From the NCBI RefSeq assembly GCF_000160535.1, contig NZ_GG704782.1, positions 350,091 to 386,325 on the forward strand: a stretch of DNA of 36,235 bases, read 5' to 3'. Below, one piece after another: positions 16,091 to 23,552 of this stretch (positions are counted from its first letter, which is position 1; each line of letters opens with the position of its first letter). This DNA comes from Hallella bergensis DSM 17361. GTDB taxonomy: Bacteria; Bacteroidota; Bacteroidia; Bacteroidales; Bacteroidaceae. The position numbers and the translations under genes are program-made. A model generated the notes under the pieces. That model was not told the DNA's origin. It did no database searches and saw nothing but the letters and a program-made list of their open reading frames with translations.

Positions 16091-17524
16091 ATGGAAATCT
16101 TTTTAATCAAGCTCCTGCAGTTCATCTTATCCATCTCCCTGCTCGTTCTCCTGCACGAGGGCGGTCACATGCTCTCGTCCAAGCTGTTCGGCGTACGGGT
16201 GGAAAAATTCTTCGTATTCTTTGATGTGAGTATCGGCAAATGGAGCGGCAAGCTCTTTCGTTTTAAACCCAAGGGTGGGGAGACCGAGTACGGACTCGGA
16301 TGGCTGCCTTTGGGAGGCTATTGCAAAATCTCGGGAATGATCGATGAGAGCATGGATACCGAACAAATGAAACGCGAGCCGCAGCCTTGGGAGTTCCGCA
16401 CCAAGCCGGCGTGGCAGCGTCTGATTATCATGGTGGCCGGCGTTGTAGTCAACTTTCTTTTAGCTTTGTTCATCTACTCCATGATTATGTTCCATTGGGG
16501 TGAGAGCTACATCGGCATGAAGGATATGGGCTATGGCATGAAATTCAACAGTGAGGCCAAGCAACTTGGATTCCAAGATGGAGATATCCTTGTGGGCACT
16601 AACGTCCGCGAGTTCCGCGAATTTAATGTGGATGTTTACCGCGATCTTTCCAAGGCCGACTATGCCGAGGTGATTCGAGGTGGCAAGAAGGTACGGGTCG
16701 ACCTGCCGGGCGATATCAACCTACTGGATATGCTGAAGTCCACACCGAAGTTTGTCGCACCGTTCGTACCCGCAGTAGTTGACACCGTGCTGCCCAAAAT
16801 GGCGATAGCCGATGGCAGTCAGGACTCTGTGGCTACACCGGCTGCTGCCATCGGTTTGGCCAAGGGCGACAGAATTCTCTCGCTGAACGGCAAGGCGATC
16901 GGTTCATACAATGATTTTTTTGATGAAATCGGACGTGTGGAGGACCAGATGACGGTTGTCACAACACATCAGGACAGCATGAAGCTCCGCAACGTGACAC
17001 TCGCTGTGGCCAAGGCCGGAACCGACAGGGTAGACACCTTGAACGCGACGTTGACACCCGACTTGAAGTTAGGCTTTGCGGCTCCCAGTCTTTACACCAT
17101 GTATAAGGCCAACGTCACACACCTTTCCTACGGCTTCTTGGAGAGTTTCCCTGCCGGAGTGAAATACGGTTGGAATGTCCTCGCCGGATACGTGAGCGAC
17201 ATGAAGTATGTCTTTACGGCCGACGGAGCGAAGAGTTTGGGAGGATTCGGTGCCATTGGCAACCTCTTCCCGGCCACATGGGACTGGTATATGTTCTGGC
17301 GAATGACCGCATTCCTGAGTATCATTCTTGCTTTCATGAACATCCTTCCCATCCCGGCACTCGACGGTGGACATGTGCTTTTCCTGCTTTACGAAATCAT
17401 TACCCGCCGCAAACCTTCAGAAAAATTCATGATACGGGCCGAGTACACCGGTATTGCCATATTGCTCCTGCTCATGATTGTGGCCAACCTGAACGATGTG
17501 CTCAGGTGGCTCGGAGTGATGTAG
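16091..17524 (+). CDS. rseP: RseP-family site-2 (intramembrane) metalloprotease
   Basis: RseP cleaves membrane-embedded substrates such as anti-sigma factors and signal-peptide remnants. The 477-residue protein has the zinc motif HEGGH (His22, Glu23, His26) in the first membrane helix and the partner motif LDGGH with Asp425 in NILPIPALDGGH near the C-terminus. A second helix lies near residues 115-135, a periplasmic PDZ-type region covers about 140-345, and further helices end the chain. The Gly-Gly between Glu and His replaces the more usual Phe-Gly and is tolerated in the family. It follows dxr after 144 bp; linkage of dxr and rseP is common across bacteria. The local anti-sigma target is unknown. 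Confidence 0.93.
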   Translation: MEIFLIKLLQFILSISLLVLLHEGGHMLSSKLFGVRVEKFFVFFDVSIGKWSGKLFRFKPKGGETEYGLGWLPLGGYCKISGMIDESMDTEQMKREPQPWEFRTKPAWQRLIIMVAGVVVNFLLALFIYSMIMFHWGESYIGMKDMGYGMKFNSEAKQLGFQDGDILVGTNVREFREFNVDVYRDLSKADYAEVIRGGKKVRVDLPGDINLLDMLKSTPKFVAPFVPAVVDTVLPKMAIADGSQDSVATPAAAIGLAKGDRILSLNGKAIGSYNDFFDEIGRVEDQMTVVTTHQDSMKLRNVTLAVAKAGTDRVDTLNATLTPDLKLGFAAPSLYTMYKANVTHLSYGFLESFPAGVKYGWNVLAGYVSDMKYVFTADGAKSLGGFGAIGNLFPATWDWYMFWRMTAFLSIILAFMNILPIPALDGGHVLFLLYEIITRRKPSEKFMIRAEYTGIAILLLLMIVANLNDVLRWLGVM

Positions 17525-17561
17525 GGGGTCATCGATCCTCTATATAATATAGGTGGAAAGC

Positions 17562-18545
17562 ATGGACGTCGTAAGATTTATCAAGAACTGGACATTGCCG
17601 GTAGCCATGACAACAGGTATCGTGGGCTACCTGCTGTTCCATTTCGTGCCCGTCCTGCAACCCATAGGTCGTTGGTATGCACCCTACAATGACAATGTCT
17701 TACCCGACTTCATGTTCCTTATCCTGTTTGTCACCTTCTGCAAGGTCGACTACAAGCGTCTCATACCCGTGAAGTGGCATTTGTGGATTGGCATTCAGCA
17801 GGTGGCATTCGTGTTGGCATTGGTAGGACTGATACTGGGCTTTGGCATTACAGGCAAGGCACTCATCATGTTCGAGGCCGTCCTGGTTTGCATCATCGGT
17901 CCTGCCGCTGCTGCCGCTGCTGTGGTGACTGCCAAGCTGGGCGGTAACTTAGAGGAGATGACGACTTATACTTTCGTTTCCAACTTTATCTCCGCACTCC
18001 TCATTCCCTTGTGTTTCCCACTCCTTCCGCAGGCCAATGCCGCAGTGGCAGACATCGAGTTCTGGCCTTTGTTCATGCAGATATTGTGGAAGGTCAGCAT
18101 GGTACTTATCCTCCCCATGTTGTTGGCATATATCGTGAAGCACCGCATGCACCGGTTCCATCGTTGGTTGGTCGGCATCAAAGACCTGAGCTATTACATG
18201 TGGGGTTGCTCACTCGTTGTGGTAACCGGCACCACAGCCATGAACATTCGTGAGGCATGGGAACAGACATCTGTGTTTTTCCTCGTTTCGATTGCATTCA
18301 TGGCACTCATTCTTTGTGTTGTCCAGTTTGCCACGGGGCGCTTCATCGGACATTATTTCGACAAGACCATCGAAGCCGGGCAGGGGCTTGGGCAAAAGAA
18401 CACAGCCTTTGCCATCTGGGTGGCCACCGCCTTTCTCAATCCTCTCTCATCTGTAGGTCCCGGCTGCTATATCCTGTGGCAAAACATCATCAATTCCGTG
18501 GAAATCTGGATATACCGCAAGAAGGGACTCGAACAATCCTCCTGA
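17562..18545 (+). CDS. Bile acid:sodium symporter (BASS/SBF) family transporter
   Basis: The start is the ATG at 17562, with AGGTGG at 17551-17556 as ribosome site; a GTG three codons earlier lies inside that site and is unlikely. The 327-residue product has about nine to ten hydrophobic segments, including an Ala-rich helix following EAVLVCIIGPAA and the region GQKNTAFAIWVATAFLNPLS, which resembles the BASS crossover segment with conserved polar residues. Family members move bile acids, keto acids, pantoate or other organic anions with sodium. The true substrate is unknown. The gap after rseP is 37 bp, so read-through from rseP is plausible. Confidence 0.8.
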   Translation: MDVVRFIKNWTLPVAMTTGIVGYLLFHFVPVLQPIGRWYAPYNDNVLPDFMFLILFVTFCKVDYKRLIPVKWHLWIGIQQVAFVLALVGLILGFGITGKALIMFEAVLVCIIGPAAAAAAVVTAKLGGNLEEMTTYTFVSNFISALLIPLCFPLLPQANAAVADIEFWPLFMQILWKVSMVLILPMLLAYIVKHRMHRFHRWLVGIKDLSYYMWGCSLVVVTGTTAMNIREAWEQTSVFFLVSIAFMALILCVVQFATGRFIGHYFDKTIEAGQGLGQKNTAFAIWVATAFLNPLSSVGPGCYILWQNIINSVEIWIYRKKGLEQSS

Positions 18546-18626
18546 ATCCTCCCGCCCGCTTTTCAATCTTATTGCCCTGTTGCATCGCCCACCTGCTGTT
18601 GGTCAAATCACTAAAACCATGTCACA

Positions 18627-19667
18627 ATGAAAAAACAACTACTTTCGCTTTGTATCCTCGCCATGTCGATTTCCTCCACAACGGCACAGAACCTTGTCAA
18701 GGGCGATTATGGCTATCTTTTTTGCCACATGAGCGACCGTGGTGAGTACACCGCATACGCCGTGAGTCGAGATGGCTATAACTATCAGGACATCAAGGGC
18801 GGCGACCCTATTTTCGATCCCAAGGTTCATGCGCGTATTGAGGGCGGCACCCGCGATGCCTTTATCACCCGCACCTATGACGGCAAAGGCTATGTCATGG
18901 TCACCACCGATATGTGTGTGGCCAAGAGTAAGGTATGGGACAACTATGGTATTGACCTGCTGAAAAGCAACGACCTGATCAATTGGACTTCCGTAACTTT
19001 CGATTTCCGCAAAGGATCGACCATCTTTTGCGACGGACAGACAGCCGTGTCGCCCTACCGAGACTGGTCGACCATCAATCGTGTGTGGGCTCCGCAGATA
19101 TTTTGGGATCCTGATTACTGCTGGAACGACGGCACGAAAGGCGGTTACATGATTTACTATTCCATGCTCAACCGTGCCGAGGAACAATACGACCGCATGT
19201 ACTACAGCCACGCCACGAGGGATTTTTCCAAAATCACTACGCCGCGCCTGCTCTTTGATTGGGGATATGCCACTATCGATGCCGACATCAACTTGCTGCC
19301 CGATGGTAAATACCACATGCTCATTAAGAAAGAAGGTGGTACTCCGGGCATCTACACTGCTGTGTCAGACCATCTCACTCACGGCTGGGGTGAACCCGTA
19401 GAGGATGACTATGTGAGCTTTGAGGGAAAGAAAAAGTGTGAGGGTGCATCGGCATTCCAGTTGATAGGCGACAGTACTTGGCGCGTCGGCTACATACAAT
19501 ATAGCGATCGGCCCAAACACTACCGCATCTGCAAAGCTGACGAAAACCTCCGAAACTTCCACGATCCGGTAGATATTCAGGGGGTGACCGGGCCGCAACA
19601 CGGCTCGTTTATGCGGTTAACAAAGAAGGAGTACAAGCGATTGCTTAAGCTCAACCGTCGTCCGTAG
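18627..19667 (+). CDS. Secreted glycoside hydrolase family 43-like protein
   Basis: This 346-residue protein has a signal peptide ending TTAQ at residue 21. The rest fits a five-bladed beta-propeller of the GH43 type, with blade-like repeats such as GKGYVMVTTDM, GGYMIYYSML and DGKYHMLIK. Candidate catalytic residues are Asp77 (GGTRDAF), Asp218 or Asp220 (TIDADINLLPDG) and Glu272 (KKCEGASAF); the WAPQIFWD block at 154-161 is also typical. GH43 enzymes remove arabinose, xylose or related sugars from plant polysaccharides. No SusC/SusD or other polysaccharide-utilisation gene is beside it, so it stands alone and its substrate cannot be predicted. It lies 81 bp after the transporter. Confidence 0.8.
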   Translation: MKKQLLSLCILAMSISSTTAQNLVKGDYGYLFCHMSDRGEYTAYAVSRDGYNYQDIKGGDPIFDPKVHARIEGGTRDAFITRTYDGKGYVMVTTDMCVAKSKVWDNYGIDLLKSNDLINWTSVTFDFRKGSTIFCDGQTAVSPYRDWSTINRVWAPQIFWDPDYCWNDGTKGGYMIYYSMLNRAEEQYDRMYYSHATRDFSKITTPRLLFDWGYATIDADINLLPDGKYHMLIKKEGGTPGIYTAVSDHLTHGWGEPVEDDYVSFEGKKKCEGASAFQLIGDSTWRVGYIQYSDRPKHYRICKADENLRNFHDPVDIQGVTGPQHGSFMRLTKKEYKRLLKLNRRP

Positions 19668-19698
19668 TCTTGCCAAAGACCTTTTCATCCGTTGGGTA

Positions 19699-19728
19699 AC
19701 TCCGCTAACGGCTTTCGGCCGACGGAGT
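19699..19728 (+). other. Imperfect hairpin downstream of the GH43-like gene
   Basis: ACTCCG at 19699-19704 pairs with CGGAGT at 19723-19728, with an inner CGGC/GGCCG pairing. No T-run follows, so it is more likely an mRNA 3-prime structure than a terminator; the strong terminator lies about 60 bp further on. Confidence 0.35.
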
Positions 19729-19790
19729 AGCTGTGCCGTATTGATAGCGTTTATCGGCTTCTACTTATGCTATTCCCATGGAAACCAATC

Positions 19791-19832
19791 AAAAGAGCCA
19801 CTCCCGTCATGAAGATGGGAATGGCTCTTTTA
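19791..19832. terminator. Bidirectional intrinsic terminator between GH43-like gene and fabI
   Basis: AAAAGAGCCA at 19791-19800 pairs with TGGCTCTTTT at 19822-19831, and TCCC/GGGA extends the stem past a single mismatch. A T-run ends the hairpin on both strands, so it can stop the plus-strand GH43-like transcript and the minus-strand fabI transcript. Confidence 0.85.
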
Positions 19833-19902
19833 AATCATTTCGACATCTCCACATCCCTTTCATGAGCAGGGACGAGAGAGCGCTTTGGAAACATAAAGTT
19901 GT

Positions 19903-20760
19903 TTATCCGTAGATAATGTTTCCGTCTTTGTCCTTGTATTCGTCAAGTCCTTTCTCGTAGGTGGCCATCGCACGGAGGCTCATGCCCACGTTGGAGAAAC
20001 CACCGTCGTGGTAGAGGTTTTGCATCGTTACCTTACGGGTGAGGTCGGAGAACATCACGACACAGTAGTCGGCACACTCCTCTGCACTGGCATTGCCGAG
20101 CGGCGACATGCGGTTGGCAAAGTCGTAGAGCTTGTCCATGCCTTTCACACCCTGTCCGGCAGTGGTCATCGTGGGCGACTGCGAGATGGTGTTGATGCGC
20201 ACATGGTGCTCGCGGCCATAGATGTAGCCGAAGCTGCGGGCAATGCTCTCCAGCAGGGCTTTCGCGTCGGCCATATCGTTGTAGCCGTAGAACGTGCGCT
20301 GGGCGGCCACATAGCTCAAGGCCACGATGGAACCGTATTCGCTGATGGCATTGAGTTTCTTGGCACTCTGAATCATCTTGTGAAACGAAACGGCGGAAAT
20401 GTCAAGTGTGGTGTCGAGCATCTTGTAGTCGAGGTCGTCGTAGGTGCGGTGCTTGCGCACGTTGGGCGACATGCCGATGGCATGGAGCACGAAGTCGATT
20501 TTGCCTCCCAGCACTTCCATGGAGCGACGAAATACGTTTTCCAGATCCTCCACGTTGGTGGCGTCGGCTGGAATAACTTCACAGTTCAACTTCTCGGCCA
20601 ATGCGTTCACCGTGCCCATGCGGACAGCCACTGGCGTGTTTGACAGGGTAATGGTGGCGCCCTCTTCAACGACGCGCTCGGCCACTTTCCATGCGATGGA
20701 TTTATCGTTGAGCGCACCAAAGATGATGCCTCTTTTGCCTTTTAATAAATTGTTGCTCAT
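19903..20760 (-). CDS. fabI: Enoyl-[acyl-carrier-protein] reductase (NADH)
   Basis: FabI reduces enoyl-ACP in the last step of each fatty-acid elongation cycle. The 285-residue protein is a short-chain dehydrogenase with an N-terminal nucleotide-binding segment GIIFGALNDKSIAW (residues 11-24) and the catalytic pattern Tyr-x6-Lys in the region ALSYVAAQRTFYGYNDMADA followed by Lys, which matches FabI and not the related FabG. The VLHAIG block replaces the usual VHSIGFA and lines the inhibitor pocket, so triclosan response could differ. It is a single gene convergent with the GH43-like gene and has its own -7 box. Confidence 0.94.
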   Translation of the reverse strand: MSNNLLKGKRGIIFGALNDKSIAWKVAERVVEEGATITLSNTPVAVRMGTVNALAEKLNCEVIPADATNVEDLENVFRRSMEVLGGKIDFVLHAIGMSPNVRKHRTYDDLDYKMLDTTLDISAVSFHKMIQSAKKLNAISEYGSIVALSYVAAQRTFYGYNDMADAKALLESIARSFGYIYGREHHVRINTISQSPTMTTAGQGVKGMDKLYDFANRMSPLGNASAEECADYCVVMFSDLTRKVTMQNLYHDGGFSNVGMSLRAMATYEKGLDEYKDKDGNIIYG

Positions 20761-20786
20761 AATTTCTGTCTGTTGTTAAATCGGCG

Positions 20787-20794
20787 CAAAGTTA
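20787..20794 (-). promoter_or_regulatory. -7 promoter box for fabI
   Basis: TAACTTTG on the minus strand lies 26 bases before the fabI start, identical to the -7 box of the porin-imelysin cluster. No convincing -33 element was found about 20 bases upstream of it. Confidence 0.4.
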
Positions 20795-20885
20795 CACAAA
20801 ATTTCCCGTACTGTGCAGTTTTTGCTTCTAAAATGGGATGTTGGGTGGTTACTCCCGGTTGTTTTCACCCTTTGTGACCATACGT

Positions 20886-20993
20886 TGAGGCCGAAATGTT
20901 GGCGTTTGGCGGCCGTCGGACGATCGTCTCACGGCCGTAAGACAACCGCATCACGGCCGATACACGTGCGTCTGCCGATTGTCAGACGATGTC
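20886..20993 (+). repeat. Array of degenerate 22-bp direct repeats
   Basis: Three contiguous 22-base units begin at 20907, 20929 and 20951. A 21-base unit starts at 20973 and a weaker one precedes at 20886. The shared pattern is TCACGGCCGTNAGACGATCGTC with mismatches; it contains the palindromes CGGCCG and GACGATCGTC. The array lies in the 610-bp gap between the divergent fabI and rplM and outside both promoters. No spacers are present, so it is not a CRISPR array. Confidence 0.55.
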
Positions 20994-21159
20994 TTGTGGC
21001 TTTCATAACGTTTGCTCAGGCCAGTAACATGACTGCGGCAATCTTCAAATAGCGGATAGATTATGCCGCGAAGTTGGTTAAAAATAATTAATACAATTAA
21101 TTCTTGTTAAAACAAAGCTCTGTGGGAGTGTTTTGTTAGTATGCACGAAATAAAATAGG

Positions 21160-21167
21160 TAATTTTG
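21160..21167 (+). promoter_or_regulatory. -7 promoter box for the rplM-rpsI transcript
   Basis: TAATTTTG matches the Bacteroidetes -7 consensus. Transcription would begin near 21174, giving a leader of about 200 bases before rplM that contains the structured element at 21183-21264. Upstream TTTTG at 21131-21135 is rather far for a -33 element. Confidence 0.45.
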
Positions 21168-21182
21168 CAGACCGATTGTTTC

Positions 21183-21264
21183 AGGGGCACGCTTAGAGCC
21201 CCTCGCACCTTGTGTTAATAGTGATGCCTTTGGCCGGGCATCACGGTTAGTGAATCAAGGGTGC
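21183..21264 (+). promoter_or_regulatory. Structured leader of rplM, likely ribosomal-protein autoregulatory element
   Basis: Three pairings are visible. AGGGGC at 21183-21188 pairs with GCCCCT at 21198-21203. GTGATGCC at 21221-21228 pairs with GGCATCAC at 21237-21244, a perfect 8-bp stem. GCACCTT at 21205-21211 pairs with AAGGGTGC at 21257-21264 with one bulge, enclosing the second hairpin. The leader is long and lies directly before the L13 gene. To my knowledge an L13 leader motif has been proposed in Bacteroidia, in which the protein would repress its own mRNA; whether this is that motif needs a covariance search. Confidence 0.6.
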
Positions 21265-21370
21265 AGCAGAGCGAAAGCCATGGATGGTCTCTTTTAGACT
21301 GGAGGCGCCGTGAGGTCTCTGTATAAATAAGGTAATAAAAACGTTTTTAGCAGTAAATTAAGAAATTAAA

Positions 21371-21832
21371 ATGGACACTTTAAGTTACAAGACTATTTCC
21401 GCCAACAAGGAAACCGTACAGAAGGAGTGGGTCGTAGTGGATGCTACCGACCAGATTGTGGGTCGTCTCTGCTCCAAGGTCGCTAAGTTGATTCGCGGAA
21501 AGTACAAGCCAAACTTCACACCTCATGTAGACTGCGGTGACAATGTCATCATTATTAATGCCGAGAAGGTTGTTTTCTCTGGCAAGAAGGAAACCGATAA
21601 GGTTTACACTCGTTACACTGGTTATCCCGGAGGACAACGCTTTAACACTCCTGCCGAGTTGCGTACACGCAAGGGCGGTGTGGAGAAGATTATCCGTCAC
21701 GCTGTCAAGGGCATGTTGCCCAAGGGTCCCTTGGGTCGCTCTTTGCTTTCCAACCTCTACGTATATGAAGGTGGTGAGCACGACAAGGCAGCTCAGAAGC
21801 CAAAGACAATCGATATTAACCAGTATAAATAA
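21371..21832 (+). CDS. rplM: 50S ribosomal protein L13 (uL13)
   Basis: L13 is an early assembly protein of the large ribosomal subunit. The 153-residue protein carries the family blocks WVVVDATDQIVGRLCSKVA (residues 20-38), FTPHVDCGDNVIIINAEKV and the C-terminal VKGMLPKGPLGR. Length is slightly above the usual 142 because of an N-terminal extension common in Bacteroidetes. It is first in the rplM-rpsI pair, with rpsI starting 13 bp later, and is preceded by a structured leader that may mediate autoregulation. Confidence 0.98.
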   Translation: MDTLSYKTISANKETVQKEWVVVDATDQIVGRLCSKVAKLIRGKYKPNFTPHVDCGDNVIIINAEKVVFSGKKETDKVYTRYTGYPGGQRFNTPAELRTRKGGVEKIIRHAVKGMLPKGPLGRSLLSNLYVYEGGEHDKAAQKPKTIDINQYK

Positions 21833-21845
21833 TTAAGGAGAAAAG

Positions 21846-22232
21846 ATGGAAGTTATTAATGCAATAGGTCGCCGTAAGAGTGCCGTAGCTCGTGTTTACC
21901 TGACAGAAGGCACCGGTAAGATCACGATCAATAAGAAAGATTTGAAGGAATTCTTCCCATCAGCTATCCTGCAGTACGTGGTGAAGCAACCACTGGAACT
22001 TCTGGAAGTTGCTGAGAAGTATGATATTAAGGCCAACCTTGACGGTGGCGGTTTTACCGGCCAGAGCCAGGCTTTGCGCTTGGCTATTGCCCGTGCACTG
22101 GTTAAAATCAACGCTGAGGACAAGAAGACCTTGAAGAGTCAAGGCTTCCTCACACGTGATAGTCGCGCCGTTGAACGTAAGAAGCCGGGTCAGCCCAAGG
22201 CTCGCCGTCGCTTCCAGTTCAGCAAGCGATAA
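21846..22232 (+). CDS. rpsI: 30S ribosomal protein S9 (uS9)
   Basis: S9 sits in the head of the small subunit, and its C-terminal tail reaches the P-site tRNA. The 128-residue protein starts GRRKSAVARVYLTEGTG, has the DGGGFTGQSQALRLAIARAL block (about residues 61-80), and ends in RRRFQFSKR, the expected conserved basic tail ending in Lys-Arg. A good ribosome site, AAGGAG at 21835-21840, lies five bases before the ATG. It is co-transcribed with rplM. Confidence 0.98.
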   Translation: MEVINAIGRRKSAVARVYLTEGTGKITINKKDLKEFFPSAILQYVVKQPLELLEVAEKYDIKANLDGGGFTGQSQALRLAIARALVKINAEDKKTLKSQGFLTRDSRAVERKKPGQPKARRRFQFSKR

Positions 22233-22236
22233 TTTT

Positions 22237-22471
22237 GCAATTCACAATTCACAATTCACAATTCAAAATTTTGGCTGCGCGACATTACGTTCCTGCCAAA
22301 TGTGCATTGTAGGTTGCAGGGAGCTTGACTCCATGAAGGACCTGTAATAATGCGATTGTCTAATTGCGAATGATTGCCATAGGCAACAAAATATCATTTT
22401 AGGTTTGTATCGTCGTGCAAATAACGGCGTCAGCCTAATTGTGAATTATGAATTTTGAATTATGAATTACA
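22237..22471. repeat. Inverted-repeat element (AATTCA-rich ends) between rpsI and rpsB
   Basis: The 340-bp gap between rpsI and rpsB is mostly this element. The left end at 22237-22285 contains CAATTCA four times in tandem and then leads into GGCTGCGCG. The right end at 22431-22471 is its imperfect reverse complement, ending inward in AGCCTAATT. The right end plus outer bases also matches 33195-33246 in reverse orientation (CGGTTTTGTAATTCA is shared). It resembles a small non-autonomous or palindromic intergenic repeat. The centre, 22286-22430, shows no gene. Confidence 0.55.
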
Positions 22472-22488
22472 AAACCGTTTAGTATCTA

Positions 22489-22521
22489 AGCCGCCGAGAT
22501 TCCTCGGACTACTTGACGGCT
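22489..22521 (+). promoter_or_regulatory. Hairpin in the rpsB leader
   Basis: CCGAG at 22494-22498 and CTCGG at 22503-22507 form a tight stem around ATTC, enclosed by AGCCG at 22489-22493 and CGGCT at 22517-22521. It lies about 50 bases before the rpsB start and could be an S2-responsive leader. No clear TAnnTTTG promoter was found just upstream. Confidence 0.4.
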
Positions 22522-22572
22522 GGTTCTAACAGAATTAAAAAAGAAAGTAAACAAATTTAAAAAAGAAAGACA

Positions 22573-23439
22573 ATGTCAAGAACAACATTTGACCAATTAT
22601 TGCAGGCTGGCTGTCACTTCGGTCACCTCAAACGTAAGTGGAACCCCGCTATGGCTCCTTACATCTTCATGGAGCGCAATGGCATTCATATCATTGATTT
22701 GAACAAGACGGTAGCCAAGATCGACGAGGCAGCCGAGGCCATGAAGAATCTTGCAAAGAGCGGCAAGAAGATTTTGTTTGTTTCGACCAAGAAGCAAACC
22801 AAGGATATCATAGCCGATAAAGTATCGGCCATCAATATGCCATACGTTACGGAGCGCTGGGCCGGTGGTACACTGACCAACTTCCCCACGATTCGCAAGG
22901 CCGTTAAGAAAATGACGAACATCGACAAGCTGATGGCCGACGGCACATTCTCGAATCTTTCGAAGCGTGAGATTCTGCAGATCAACCGTCAGCGTGCTAA
23001 GTTGGAAAAGAACCTGGGTTCTATCGCCGACCTGACCCGTCTGCCTTCTGCCCTGTTCGTTGTAGACGTGATGAAGGAGCACATCGCTGTGCGCGAGGCT
23101 CATCGTCTGGGAATCCCTGTGTTTGCTATTGTAGACACCAACTCAGATCCTAACGGTATCGATTATGTGATTCCTGCCAATGACGACGCCAAGGATTCCG
23201 TGGAAATCATTCTGGAAACCGTTTGTGCCGCCATTGCTGAGGGCTTGGAAGAGCGCAAGGCCGAGAAGGCTGACGAGAAGGCTGCTGCTGAACAGCCGGA
23301 CGAAGCTGCTGAGGTGAAGCGCCGTACACGCCGTGTTCGCAAGGATAAGGAAGAAAATGAGGCCAAAGAAGCTCCGGTAGCCGAAAAGGCTGGAGAAGAG
23401 GCTCCTGCTGCCAAGGAAGAAACTCCTGCTGCAGAGTAA
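22573..23439 (+). CDS. rpsB: 30S ribosomal protein S2 (uS2) with charged C-terminal extension
   Basis: S2 is a late-assembling small-subunit protein that helps recruit S1 where present. The 288-residue protein has the family blocks GCHFGHLKRKWNPAMAPYIF (residues 13-32), RWAGGTLTNF and IVDTNSDPNGIDYVIPANDD. The core ends near residue 225. The last 60 or so residues are a low-complexity tail of Ala, Glu and Lys with one basic patch (KRRTRRVRK), longer than in E. coli (241 residues) and likely disordered. tsf follows after 113 bp containing a hairpin. Confidence 0.98.
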   Translation: MSRTTFDQLLQAGCHFGHLKRKWNPAMAPYIFMERNGIHIIDLNKTVAKIDEAAEAMKNLAKSGKKILFVSTKKQTKDIIADKVSAINMPYVTERWAGGTLTNFPTIRKAVKKMTNIDKLMADGTFSNLSKREILQINRQRAKLEKNLGSIADLTRLPSALFVVDVMKEHIAVREAHRLGIPVFAIVDTNSDPNGIDYVIPANDDAKDSVEIILETVCAAIAEGLEERKAEKADEKAAAEQPDEAAEVKRRTRRVRKDKEENEAKEAPVAEKAGEEAPAAKEETPAAE

Positions 23440-23451
23440 TATCATCATATA

Positions 23452-23512
23452 AAGGTCTTATAGGGCGAAACAGGAGCGTTTACGAATCTTGTTGCGTGTC
23501 CTGTAAGACCTT
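23452..23512 (+). promoter_or_regulatory. Long stem between rpsB and tsf, possible attenuator or processing site
   Basis: AAGGTCTTATAGG at 23452-23464 pairs with CCTGTAAGACCTT at 23500-23512 over 13 positions with one wobble, closing a 35-base loop. The loop contains ACAGGA, which could alternatively pair with TCCTGT at 23499-23504, so two conformations compete. The sequence after it is only loosely T-rich, so complete termination is unlikely. Confidence 0.5.
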
Positions 23513-23552
23513 GTTGTTTGAATTAAAAACCCAATAAAAAATAAATATAATT

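Noticed and set aside
20886..20993. Possible CRISPR array
   Set aside because: Repeats are contiguous and degenerate with no unique spacers, and no cas gene is present. The same holds for the tandem repeats at 33423-33662.
20813..21052. Plus-strand frame of 79 codons between fabI and rplM
   Set aside because: It is a read-through of the degenerate 22-bp repeats, starting in the fabI promoter region; no family or ribosome site.
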